Source: Psychromonas ossibalaenae ATCC BAA-1528 (GTDB taxonomy: Bacteria > Pseudomonadota > Gammaproteobacteria > Enterobacterales > Psychromonadaceae). Taken from it: a DNA stretch of 64,000 nucleotides. The translations under genes and the position numbers were made by a program. The notes beneath the pieces are model-generated. The model was not told where the DNA came from. It worked only from the letters and a program-made list of their open reading frames with translations, and searched no databases. This document shows positions 22,317-30,918 of the stretch, piece after piece (the first letter of the stretch is position 1; each line of letters starts with the position of its first letter). Location of the stretch: the NCBI RefSeq assembly GCF_000381745.1, contig NZ_KB906969.1, positions 62,001 to 126,000 of the forward strand, written 5' to 3'.

Positions 22317-22345
22317 TTTATATCACACTCTGTGGTTCAACTCAA
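22317..22345 (-). promoter_or_regulatory. rpsB sigma-70 promoter
   Basis: On the reverse strand: -35 TTGAGT (22340-22345), 17-base spacer, -10 TATAAA (22317-22322) preceded by TGA, an extended -10. The bases after the -10 are GCGC, a discriminator typical of ribosomal promoters under ppGpp control. Confidence 0.7.
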
Positions 22346-22516
22346 TAATTCCTGTGTTAAAGTTATACGATTATTATCCAGCTTTCTATCTCCCGATACC
22401 GGCTATCCCACAGCACTAACAAGGGTTAAAGAGCGTAAACTTAACTAGCTTCGGTAACATTATTTCTTTATAGTTATCGCTTAATTATTCATGTAACAAA
22501 ATAGAGACATAAACAG

Positions 22517-23305
22517 ATGGCAGCAATCATAAAAACGGCAGAAGAAATCGAAAAAATGCGTATCGCAGGCCAGTTAGCCGCGGATGTACTGACGATGATC
22601 GAACCTTTTATTCAAAAAGGCACAACGACCAATGAGCTTAACCGACTCTGCCACGACATGATTGTTAATGAACAACAAGCAGTACCGGCACCGCTTAATT
22701 ATCACGGCTTTCCAAAATCAATCTGTACTTCATTAAACTATGTTGTCTGTCACGGTATTCCTAATGATAAAGCGCTGAAAGACGGCGATATTATTAATAT
22801 TGATATTACAGTAATCAAAGACGGCTATCACGGCGACACATCAAAAATGTTTGTGGTCGGTAAGCCTTCTATCTTAGCAGAGCGTTTATCTCGTGTTGCA
22901 CAGGAATGCTTATATATAGGCATCAACTTAGTAAAGCCAGGTGCTCGTTTGGGTGATATCGGCGCGGCCATTCAAAAACATGCAGAGAAAAACAGTTATT
23001 CAGTAGTTCGTGAATACTGCGGCCATGGTATCGGCGCAGGCTTTCATGAAGAACCGCAGGTTTTACATTACGGTAAAGCTGGAACCGGTGAAACATTAAA
23101 AGTCGGCCAGTGTTTTACTATTGAACCTATGATCAATGCCGGCAAGAAAAACTGCAAAGTACTGAAAGATGACTGGACTGTGGTCACTAAAGACAAAAAA
23201 CTATCTGCGCAGTGGGAACATACATTATTAGTTACTGAAAACGGCGTTGAGATTTTAACATTACGCCCGGAAGAAACTATCGAACGCTTTATCAGTCACA
23301 TTTAA
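22517..23305 (+). CDS. map: Methionine aminopeptidase, type I
   Basis: Removes the initiator methionine from new proteins using two divalent metal ions. CHGIPNDKALKDGDIINIDIT and DTSKMF supply the aspartate ligands, and GHGIGAGFHEEPQVLHY and TIEPMIN the His and Glu ligands. At 262 residues it is the short bacterial type. It is divergent from rpsB and followed by glnD, the order known from E. coli. Confidence 0.97.
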   Translation: MAAIIKTAEEIEKMRIAGQLAADVLTMIEPFIQKGTTTNELNRLCHDMIVNEQQAVPAPLNYHGFPKSICTSLNYVVCHGIPNDKALKDGDIINIDITVIKDGYHGDTSKMFVVGKPSILAERLSRVAQECLYIGINLVKPGARLGDIGAAIQKHAEKNSYSVVREYCGHGIGAGFHEEPQVLHYGKAGTGETLKVGQCFTIEPMINAGKKNCKVLKDDWTVVTKDKKLSAQWEHTLLVTENGVEILTLRPEETIERFISHI

Positions 23306-23363
23306 TCTCTCTACGCCTTCATTAATATAATGGGGGCCCCCATAACACCTGCATGAGGTTAAA

Positions 23364-25982
23364 ATGGATTTCGAAAAACTTTCCCCAGTCAATATTCAAG
23401 AAGATAACCTCACTATCAGTTATCTGAAAAATCACCTTAAACAGTTTCAAGAATGGCAGGTTGACTGCTTTAAAGCACGCCATAAAATTACCACCATCAT
23501 TACCCAGCGTGCACGTTATATCGATGAACTTCTGGCACGCCTGTGGAACTCTATCGGCTTGAATGAAAGTTACGATCTCAGCCTGATTGCGGTTGGCGGA
23601 TACGGGCGCGGTGAACTGCACCCTAAATCAGATATTGACCTGCTTATTCTGTCAGAAAGCGGCTTCAGTAAAGAGTCAGAAGAAAAGATAAGTACATTTA
23701 TCACTCTGCTCTGGGATCTTAAACTTGATATTGGTAACAGTGTGCGCACCCTGCATGACTGCTCTGAGCAGGGTAAAGCTGATATCACCGTTGCTACCAG
23801 CATGATTGAAGCACGCCATATCGTAGGTAACCACAATACCTATGAAAAACTACTGCAGCTGGTTGACGGGAACGATTTCTGGCCTGCTGATGAATTTTTT
23901 ACGGTCAAAAAAGATGAGCAGAAGCAGCGCCATAGCAACTGCCGCGGTGATGGTTACAGCCTTGAACCAGATCTTAAAAACGGCTGCGGCGGCATGCGCG
24001 ATATTCAAACCATTGCCTGGATTTCAAAGCGTCATTTCGGGGCGCATACTTTGTTAGATTTAATCACCTACAACTATATTACTCAGGGAGAGTACCGGGA
24101 GTTAGTTGACTGCCAGACTTCGCTGTGGACAATCCGTTTTGCCCTGCACACGGTAACTAACAGGCCTGATAACCGCCTTCTGTTTGATTATCAGAATGAA
24201 GTGGCAGCATTATTAGGTTACCGCGGGCAGGGAAATCAAGCCGTTGAGCAGATGATGAAAGCTTTTTATCAAACTATTCACCGGGTCAAAGAGCTTAACG
24301 AAATGCTCCTGCAGTATTTTGATGAAGCCATTTTAGGTAATATCGCACAGCACATTGAATATATCGATGAACACTTCCACCTGCGTGAGCATATGATTGA
24401 ATTAAAAACCCGCAGCCTGTTTAGTGATCAGCCTGAATCGATTCTGCAGCTGTTTCTACATGTCGCTAAAGACCCGCGCATCACAGGTATTTACTCACCA
24501 ACTTTACGTGAACTGCGCGAAGCGCGGCGAGGCCTGACTCACTGGCTGCAGAATATTCCTGAGTGCCGGGAAATTTTCCTGCATATCCTCAAACATCCGA
24601 GAGGCATGGGCCTGGCTTTCACATTAATGTACGAATACGGAATCTTAGCCGCTTATATTCCACAGTGGAGTCGTATCGTCGGGCAGATGCAGTTCGACCT
24701 GTTCCACGCCTACACAGTTGATGAGCACAGCCATAAACTGGTTAAAAATATTTACAACTATCCTAAAACGAAAGAACATCACCCGCTGGCAAATGAAATA
24801 TACAGCTATTTAGAGAAGCCTGAACTGCTTTTTTTAGCGGCTATTTTTCATGATATTGCCAAAGGCCAGAAAGGAGATCACTCCACTCTGGGCGCCGTTG
24901 ATGCACAGGCTTTCTGTCAGCTGCACGGTTTTAGCCGCTATGAAAGCAATATTGTCTCCTGGCTGGTTAAACATCATCTGACCATGTCAGTTACAGCGCA
25001 GCGCCGAGATATTAGCGACCCGCGCGTGATCATTGAATTTGCCAAACTAGTGCGCGATGAAAAACACCTAAATTTATTACACTGTTTAACAGTTGCCGAT
25101 ATCTGTGCAACCAATGAAGACACCTGGAACAGCTGGAAAGGCGCGCTGTTACGCGATCTATATTACAGTACTTTAAAAATGCTTCGCCGCGGACTGGAAA
25201 ATCCCCCCGATATACGTGATCGTATTCGCGACAGGCAGCGTAAAACACTAGGCCTGTTAATGGAAGCCGGTATTACTGAAAAGCAGGTAAAACCTTTATG
25301 GAAACGATTTAGACTGAACTATTTTTTCCGTTACCACTCGGCACAGATTGTATGGCATACGGTTAACCTGTTAAAACATGATGACCACAGTCGCCCGATG
25401 ATCTTAATCAGTGATCAGAATGAACGCGGTGCAACGGAAATATTCGTCTACCACAAAGATATGCCGGCACTATTTTCTTCCGTGGTGACTGAAATTGATA
25501 ATAAAAAACTCAGTGTGCATGATGCCAAAATACTTTCCAGCCGTGATTATTTTTCACTTAGTACGTTTACTGTATTAGAGCAGGACGGCGAGCATATTGA
25601 TCCGGATAAAATTCAGCGTTTAAAACAAGCGATAGAAATGGCGCTGCTTGCACCGGAGAAAGTTAATATGCAGCAGACCCGGCTGCCCAGGGTTAAGCGT
25701 CAGTTTAAGTTTGAACCTGAAGTCACTTTTTTACCAACCCGCCGAAAACGCACGCAGATTGAACTGGTCGCCTTTGATGCACCGGGTATTCTGGCCAATA
25801 TAGGTGATGTATTCCGCAGCAGTGGTCTGGTGTTGGATACCGCCAAAATAACCACCATTGGTGAACGCGCAGAGGATCTGTTTATTGTATCAACCGAAGA
25901 GGGAAATGCACTAACCGAGCAGCAGGAAGAAAACTTAAAAGCACACTTAATTGCAGAACTTAGCCCGGAAAGCTCATTATAA
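23364..25982 (+). CDS. glnD: Bifunctional PII uridylyltransferase/uridylyl-removing enzyme
   Basis: Senses glutamine and adds UMP to PII proteins (GlnB/GlnK), or removes it, setting nitrogen control. Domains in order: nucleotidyltransferase with GGYGRGELHPKSDIDLLIL (about residues 76-94), a PII-UTase linker domain, an HD domain with FHDIAKGQKGDHS (near residue 495), and two C-terminal ACT domains (about 690-872; the last begins with IELVAFDAPGILA). The 872-residue length is normal. It lies 58 bases after map. Confidence 0.97.
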   Translation: MDFEKLSPVNIQEDNLTISYLKNHLKQFQEWQVDCFKARHKITTIITQRARYIDELLARLWNSIGLNESYDLSLIAVGGYGRGELHPKSDIDLLILSESGFSKESEEKISTFITLLWDLKLDIGNSVRTLHDCSEQGKADITVATSMIEARHIVGNHNTYEKLLQLVDGNDFWPADEFFTVKKDEQKQRHSNCRGDGYSLEPDLKNGCGGMRDIQTIAWISKRHFGAHTLLDLITYNYITQGEYRELVDCQTSLWTIRFALHTVTNRPDNRLLFDYQNEVAALLGYRGQGNQAVEQMMKAFYQTIHRVKELNEMLLQYFDEAILGNIAQHIEYIDEHFHLREHMIELKTRSLFSDQPESILQLFLHVAKDPRITGIYSPTLRELREARRGLTHWLQNIPECREIFLHILKHPRGMGLAFTLMYEYGILAAYIPQWSRIVGQMQFDLFHAYTVDEHSHKLVKNIYNYPKTKEHHPLANEIYSYLEKPELLFLAAIFHDIAKGQKGDHSTLGAVDAQAFCQLHGFSRYESNIVSWLVKHHLTMSVTAQRRDISDPRVIIEFAKLVRDEKHLNLLHCLTVADICATNEDTWNSWKGALLRDLYYSTLKMLRRGLENPPDIRDRIRDRQRKTLGLLMEAGITEKQVKPLWKRFRLNYFFRYHSAQIVWHTVNLLKHDDHSRPMILISDQNERGATEIFVYHKDMPALFSSVVTEIDNKKLSVHDAKILSSRDYFSLSTFTVLEQDGEHIDPDKIQRLKQAIEMALLAPEKVNMQQTRLPRVKRQFKFEPEVTFLPTRRKRTQIELVAFDAPGILANIGDVFRSSGLVLDTAKITTIGERAEDLFIVSTEEGNALTEQQEENLKAHLIAELSPESSL

Positions 25983-26187
25983 TACTAATTCCACTCATTG
26001 GGTGATCTATTTAGGCGTAGAAAAAATGATTGATTGTCCCCATACCATGAGATTCATATATAGTGCTGGATGATGGATTTCATACATAGTGCCGATGGAG
26101 GGAAAATGAAGTGCAAAATCGAGAATTACTGCTGTTCAAATTTAAAAACGTAGAAAAATGAATGTTGAAATTTAAAAAGGTTCATCC
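25983..26187. repeat. Intergenic region with short imperfect direct repeats
   Basis: This 205-base gap after glnD holds two adjacent imperfect copies of GATTTCATACATAGTGC (about 26051-26067 and 26073-26090). Two copies of a GAAATTTAAAAA-type element (about 26139 and 26166) are also present, each close to a CGTAGAAAAA motif (26015 and 26149). No coding sequence or clear terminator was recognised. It marks the boundary between conserved genes and the accessory cassette and may be a decayed mobile element. Confidence 0.4.
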
Positions 26188-26859
26188 TCATTTTACTTTG
26201 ATAAAAGATAATAATAACTGACACAAATCTGTCGGGGTGTGACAAAGGTAATCGGCTCCCCATAAGTTAAAATCATCGTTTTTAAATTTAAAGCCATAAT
26301 TAACAGCAATGCTTTTCATACCTGCATTTTTAGCTGTACAAATATCTTTAGCATGATCACCACAATAAATAGCATCTTTTGGATCCACCCCCAAGTAATT
26401 ACATGCTTTCACTAAACCTTCGGGATCTGGCTTAATAACACTAACTTGTTCAGGGCAAATTATAATCTTAAAAGCATGATCTAAACCTATTGCTGACATT
26501 ATGGGCAGTGCTAACTTTTCAGGTTTATTAGTTACAACCGCCATTGATATATCAGCCTTATAAAGGTGCTGTAAGGTGGCAACAATTTCACCGTATGGTT
26601 CTACATTTAATGCGGATATAGGCTGATAATGATCAAGAAACACTTTTCTAATTGCTGTTTTACGTTCTGTGGTAAATTCACTGTCGCAAAGTTCTTCTAT
26701 GATTCCAATAGATCCATGAGAGATACGCTCAATAAAAAAATCATCATCAGGACAATCAATACCATAAACTGAAAAAGCATACTTTAATGATTGAACAAAA
26801 CCTGCAGATGTATCAACAATAGTGCCATCTAAATCAAAGAGTAATGTTACTTTTGTCAA
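26188..26859 (-). CDS. HAD-superfamily phosphatase, phosphoglycolate-phosphatase-like
   Basis: A 223-residue Mg-dependent phosphatase. The nucleophile motif DLDGTIVDT (Asp9, Asp11) is intact, VVTNKPEKLA is motif II/III, and YCGDHAKDICTAKNAG is motif IV. A helical cap domain (about residues 15-80) places it with Gph/PGP-like HADs rather than with the capless KdsC type. It lies 16 bases downstream of the aldolase/cytidylyltransferase fusion, so it probably acts on a sugar-phosphate intermediate of that cassette. The substrate is unknown. Confidence 0.8.
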   Translation of the reverse strand: MTKVTLLFDLDGTIVDTSAGFVQSLKYAFSVYGIDCPDDDFFIERISHGSIGIIEELCDSEFTTERKTAIRKVFLDHYQPISALNVEPYGEIVATLQHLYKADISMAVVTNKPEKLALPIMSAIGLDHAFKIIICPEQVSVIKPDPEGLVKACNYLGVDPKDAIYCGDHAKDICTAKNAGMKSIAVNYGFKFKNDDFNLWGADYLCHTPTDLCQLLLSFIKVK

Positions 26860-26875
26860 AATAATTTCCTATTCA

Positions 26876-29182
26876 TTACTCTATGCCTTTACTAGTTAAA
26901 AAAGCTTCTACTTTGTCAATATCTTCAGGTACATCTACCGCAATTGAAGAAAAAGTAGTTTCCGTCATTTTAACCTTGTGCCCTAAATCAACTAACCTGA
27001 GCAATTCTATATCTTCATACTTTTCATTTCTTGTTTTATCATTGCTAGTGAAAACTTCTAAAGCATGCTTAGTAAAACCATACACACACACTTGACGGTA
27101 TGCCTTTAATTTTTGTTGTTTACTGTAATTAACCGGAAGCGCTGCCCGAGACATGTATATGAGTTCATTGTCATTATTGAGCACTACTTTTACAATTGTT
27201 GGAGTGTTAAATTCGCTTTCTGTTACTTCTTTAAAACAATTATAGGCGATGTATTGCTCTCCATGTATTCTATAACTATCAATCACTTCATTGACGACAG
27301 AAGGATCTATAACGGGTTCATCCCCTTGAACATTAACATACAAGTCATAATCATAACGAGAAGCAAACTCAGCAACCCGATCAGTCCCGGTTAAACATTG
27401 TTCAGAAGTCATTATTACTGACATATTCTGGGACAGACAAAACGCTTTAATTTGTTGATTATCAGTCAAAATAAAAGTATCGACCTCAGGAATATTGACT
27501 ACTTGCTGATATGTTCGCTTTATCATTGGTATACCTGCAATTTTAGCCAGAGGCTTACCGGGAAAACGTGAAGATTTATATCGTGCAGGAATAATAACAG
27601 CTATTTTTAGCGGCAAATCTTTCTTATAAAGTGAAGGTGTTAAAAATTGAATAGAAAGGTTAGTCGTTATTTTTTTTAATCCAGCTAAAACTTCCTCATT
27701 ACGGGATGCTTTTTCTTTAGAACTTAATGCCCCATAACTAGATCCGTGAATCAAATCATCGGAATTTATTTGGTAACCATCTAACCCAGCAATAGATACC
27801 CGTTTGGAACCTGACAGGCTTAATGCATTTAACAATAATAACACAGCATTATTGCTGAATACTTCACTGTTTTCATAAAGCGTCTTAAAGTTTAAACGAA
27901 TGCATGCTCTATGTTGAGATAACATTGAAAGATTGGACGTTACTATTAAACGAGTACTATCCCAAATAAAGTGCGCAAATTCGTTGTACCTTTTTTGATT
28001 AGAAAAAAATAGATAATCAGCTTTCAACGTGTCAGGTACATGGTTTATAGCAATGATATTATAATCATAATGAATTACTTTTTTTTCTATTTCACTTTGG
28101 TGTAAAGCAACACTAGTACCCGGAGCTATCAACAAAAGATTGCCAACATCAAAAGGTAAAGTATCACAACAATCAGTATTTTCTCTTTTATTATAATCAA
28201 GATAAATTGTTTCTATTGCCTCTTGTCGGTAATTATTTTTTTCAACTTCATTCAATTCATTTAACAAGCGTTGAATAATAGATACGGGTAAGGTTTTCTG
28301 ATTGATTAAATAAGAGGCATAATTAGGGTGAGTTCCAGCAGCTGCAGATAAAAATTGTCCTAAATTTGGCCCCCAATTATATTGTTGAGCAATAGGCTCA
28401 ATATAATTATCGATGGCTTCAAGTACTTCCAGAAGTTGGTATTGAGGTGCAATATGTTTAAGACTGTTAATCAGCACTTCTGTAGGAAGGTTTCCAGCTC
28501 CTCTCCCCATCCCCATAAGTGATGAATCTACGATTAACTCTCTTTTAAGAGACATATTAAAAAATGTCATCGCGTTTGATAACGAAAGCTGCATATTATT
28601 ATGAGAATGAAAGCCCATCAGAATATCAGACGACAAATTATGATCAACAAGTAAAGCTAAACGATTCAGGCATGATGCGTCCATATTGCCAAAGCTATCA
28701 ACCAAATAAAAAGCATACGGCGCTAATTTATTTACTTCTTCTAATAACGCCAACAATTCCATATCAGAGTAGTTAGCCGTCACCATAGGCTGAATAAAAA
28801 CCTGATAACCTAAAGCTTTTATTTCTTTAGCCTGACGGATAGCATCATGCCAATCTTTCCTATGGAATGCTAACCTTATACCCGATAAAGAAGGTATTAC
28901 ACATTTAGCTGGTAATTGCTTAATATCTAGTTCACCATAATTGCACATCACGACAAATTTCGTATTTATGTCAGAAAAATCATTTCCAATATAAGAAGTT
29001 AAATTATTAATATCCTTACTATAAGTGTTGCCAATATGCTGTTCATGGCTTAAATAACCTATTTCAATAAGATCAATATTTGCCACAACCAAACTGGTGA
29101 TAATTCCGCGGATATCCCGGCCTTTAAACTGCCAGTTATTTATATAACCACCATCACGTAAGGTACAATCAAGTATCATCAT
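26876..29182 (-). CDS. Fusion: DRE-TIM aldolase, MptE-like domain and KdsB-like cytidylyltransferase
   Basis: A 768-residue protein with three parts. Residues ~1-270 are an HMGL-like (4-hydroxy-2-oxovalerate aldolase type) DRE-TIM barrel: DCTLRDGG at 5-12, metal ligands in GFHSHNN, and the GMGRGAGNLPTE signature. Residues ~335-520 (starting LLLIAPGTSVALH) resemble the MptE-like fold that is also seen in Maf proteins. Residues ~523-768 are a full KdsB-type CMP-keto-sugar synthetase, with PARYKSSRFPGKPL, TGTDRVAEFA and VNVQGDEP. The start overlaps the upstream gene by four bases (ATGA). The order suggests that a keto-acid sugar is made by the aldolase and activated with CMP by the same polypeptide. 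The actual substrate is not known. Confidence 0.82.
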   Translation of the reverse strand: MMILDCTLRDGGYINNWQFKGRDIRGIITSLVVANIDLIEIGYLSHEQHIGNTYSKDINNLTSYIGNDFSDINTKFVVMCNYGELDIKQLPAKCVIPSLSGIRLAFHRKDWHDAIRQAKEIKALGYQVFIQPMVTANYSDMELLALLEEVNKLAPYAFYLVDSFGNMDASCLNRLALLVDHNLSSDILMGFHSHNNMQLSLSNAMTFFNMSLKRELIVDSSLMGMGRGAGNLPTEVLINSLKHIAPQYQLLEVLEAIDNYIEPIAQQYNWGPNLGQFLSAAAGTHPNYASYLINQKTLPVSIIQRLLNELNEVEKNNYRQEAIETIYLDYNKRENTDCCDTLPFDVGNLLLIAPGTSVALHQSEIEKKVIHYDYNIIAINHVPDTLKADYLFFSNQKRYNEFAHFIWDSTRLIVTSNLSMLSQHRACIRLNFKTLYENSEVFSNNAVLLLLNALSLSGSKRVSIAGLDGYQINSDDLIHGSSYGALSSKEKASRNEEVLAGLKKITTNLSIQFLTPSLYKKDLPLKIAVIIPARYKSSRFPGKPLAKIAGIPMIKRTYQQVVNIPEVDTFILTDNQQIKAFCLSQNMSVIMTSEQCLTGTDRVAEFASRYDYDLYVNVQGDEPVIDPSVVNEVIDSYRIHGEQYIAYNCFKEVTESEFNTPTIVKVVLNNDNELIYMSRAALPVNYSKQQKLKAYRQVCVYGFTKHALEVFTSNDKTRNEKYEDIELLRLVDLGHKVKMTETTFSSIAVDVPEDIDKVEAFLTSKGIE

Positions 29183-30585
29183 TTTACCACCTTATTTTTC
29201 AGCTTACCCACCAAGGCTTGATGAACCCGAGCTATCACAGCATCCCAACCTAACTCTCCAACTTGTTGATTAAAAACAGTCACAGATGGAAAAAATAATG
29301 ATTGATTATCGGTAGTAGTACGCCACCACCAAAATGGATACTTAGAGCACATTAACAAAGTTGGTACCCCTAAAGCACCCGCAAAGTTTGCAACCGCATT
29401 ATCAACCGTAATAACAAGATCCAGTTGTGATATTAATGCTCCGTAGTCAAGAAAATCACCTGATGGAGAGGCATTGTCAACTACATGAATGAGTTTACCT
29501 GTTTTATTCTCCAACTGCTGAATCTCGGTTCTTATCTCACCGTGTTGTAAATTCACCCAGGTAATATTGTTTTCATTAAATAAACCAGACAAATTATTTA
29601 ACGCAATAGATCGACTATTATATTGATAATCATTATTGCCTCCTTTCCAGGATATACCAACTTTCAAACCAGAATATTCTGGAAATTCAACCTTACTTTT
29701 CGCTTGTAGAGGAAGAAATGATTGTTGAAAAGATTCAATTGTTGGTCGCATATATTCAAATAAATCGCCAGCCAAACAATAGCAATCTAAATGGGTTTTC
29801 AATTCAGTGGTATTTAGACTTACAATTTTTTTATTAAATGATTTGTAGCTGTGCACTATGCACGAAGGAAAATTACTACTGAATAATTTTTTTAGCCTTT
29901 CATTCACCACTAAAGAACATTCCAGCCCTTGTTTTGTCAACTGATGAATTACCGTAGAAAAGAGTAATTCGTCACCAATCCCTTGTTCAAAAATAATAGC
30001 TAATTTAACTTTATTATTTTTATCCCCCTTCCACAAAGGAAGTTTACGACTAATAACAACGGAATGATCTGTCTCTAATTTTTTTCTTAATCGATATAAT
30101 TGCCAGCCATTATGAAGATCACCACAATAAAGTTGCAGCTGCCCATGCCCATAAAGATCTTTATCATTGCCTCTTAAGTCAATCAATTTGGCAGATACAG
30201 CCAAAGCGCCAACAAAATCCCCTTGATAAGCCAAGTTACGAGAAATATCCAATAAAATACTGACATTACCAGTTTGATTGAATAATTGTTCAAATATTGA
30301 TTGAGCTTCATCATAATTTTGACGCTCAGTTAAAACTACACCGAGCAAGTGCCAAATAGCAAGATCTGCTTTATTCAAAGCAACTAACAGCCGGAGCATT
30401 TTTTCTGCCACAGAAAAGTTTTTTACTGATACCGCAGATGTGGCCACCAATTTAAGAATAAGGCCATTGTTAGGAAATTGCTCTAATGCTTTAGAGCCTT
30501 TAACAACAGCTTCTTTAAAAAATTTCTTTTTGATCAGCTTTTGCAATTGGCGGACAGTTTGTTCTACAGTTTTTTTCAACGCCAT
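29179..30585 (-). CDS. TPR protein with C-terminal GT9-like glycosyltransferase domain
   Basis: A 468-residue protein. The N-terminal ~170 residues are TPR-like helical pairs (for example LWHLLGVVLTERQNYDEAQS). The C-terminal half resembles heptosyltransferase-like GT-B enzymes: EQGIGDELLFSTVI in the acceptor domain, KVGISWKGG at the start of the second Rossmann domain, and TVDNAVANFAGALGVPT in the donor site. No signal peptide or membrane segment was seen. It is translationally coupled (four-base overlap) to the fusion gene downstream. It likely transfers a sugar to a protein or glycan; donor and acceptor are unknown. Confidence 0.75.
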   Translation of the reverse strand: MALKKTVEQTVRQLQKLIKKKFFKEAVVKGSKALEQFPNNGLILKLVATSAVSVKNFSVAEKMLRLLVALNKADLAIWHLLGVVLTERQNYDEAQSIFEQLFNQTGNVSILLDISRNLAYQGDFVGALAVSAKLIDLRGNDKDLYGHGQLQLYCGDLHNGWQLYRLRKKLETDHSVVISRKLPLWKGDKNNKVKLAIIFEQGIGDELLFSTVIHQLTKQGLECSLVVNERLKKLFSSNFPSCIVHSYKSFNKKIVSLNTTELKTHLDCYCLAGDLFEYMRPTIESFQQSFLPLQAKSKVEFPEYSGLKVGISWKGGNNDYQYNSRSIALNNLSGLFNENNITWVNLQHGEIRTEIQQLENKTGKLIHVVDNASPSGDFLDYGALISQLDLVITVDNAVANFAGALGVPTLLMCSKYPFWWWRTTTDNQSLFFPSVTVFNQQVGELGWDAVIARVHQALVGKLKNKVVK

Positions 30586-30737
30586 AATGTATATAAGTAA
30601 CCATTGAATTTATAAATTAAAAGTGGACTTAAAAGAATAAACAGCATTTTAAATTTAGGCAAGGACTTATATCGATAGATGCTACAAGGTATTGACGTTT
30701 AGTTATTTTACATAGGCTCTGTTCCATTCATGTATTG
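30586..30737. other. AT-rich gap with probable insertion-sequence end
   Basis: Between the TPR-glycosyltransferase gene and the transposase remnant. GGCTCTGTTCCATTCATG at about 30716-30733, next to the remnant stop, could be a terminal repeat of the lost element. No partner repeat was found nearby. Confidence 0.35.
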
Positions 30738-30918
30738 TTACCCATATGCAGATTGTAAGATTCGCCGATAATCAAAGCTTGAGTTACTTTCTCTAAACCA
30801 AGTAAGATAATGTAACAAATACTTTGTCGCAACACCTCGCATTTTTGCATCTATCCAGCCTTTGAAATGAGCTATTGCTCTGAATATCGGCTCAGGCAGC
30901 CGGACTTTATTTAAAGCG
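30738..30918 (-). pseudogene. Transposase C-terminal remnant (IS1595/ISXO2-like)
   Basis: About 60 codons in one frame, ending in TAA, read as the tail of an ISXO2/IS1595-type DDE transposase: AHFKGWIDAKMRGVATKYLL followed by HYLTWFRESN. These families end with a similar aromatic-rich W...GV..KYL..YL.WFR pattern. The open frame runs back into the end of fbpC without any start of its own, so only the 3' end survives. The family assignment comes from pattern memory and is tentative; that it is a broken transposase is more likely than not. Confidence 0.55.

Noticed and set aside
23330-23343. Perfect 14-base palindrome ATGGGGGCCCCCAT between map and glnD
   Set aside because: It has no loop and no T run, so it cannot fold as a terminator hairpin; a protein-binding role cannot be supported.
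26188-26859. KdsC as the identity of the HAD phosphatase
   Set aside because: It has a helical cap and a PGP-like layout, unlike capless KdsC, so no gene name was assigned.
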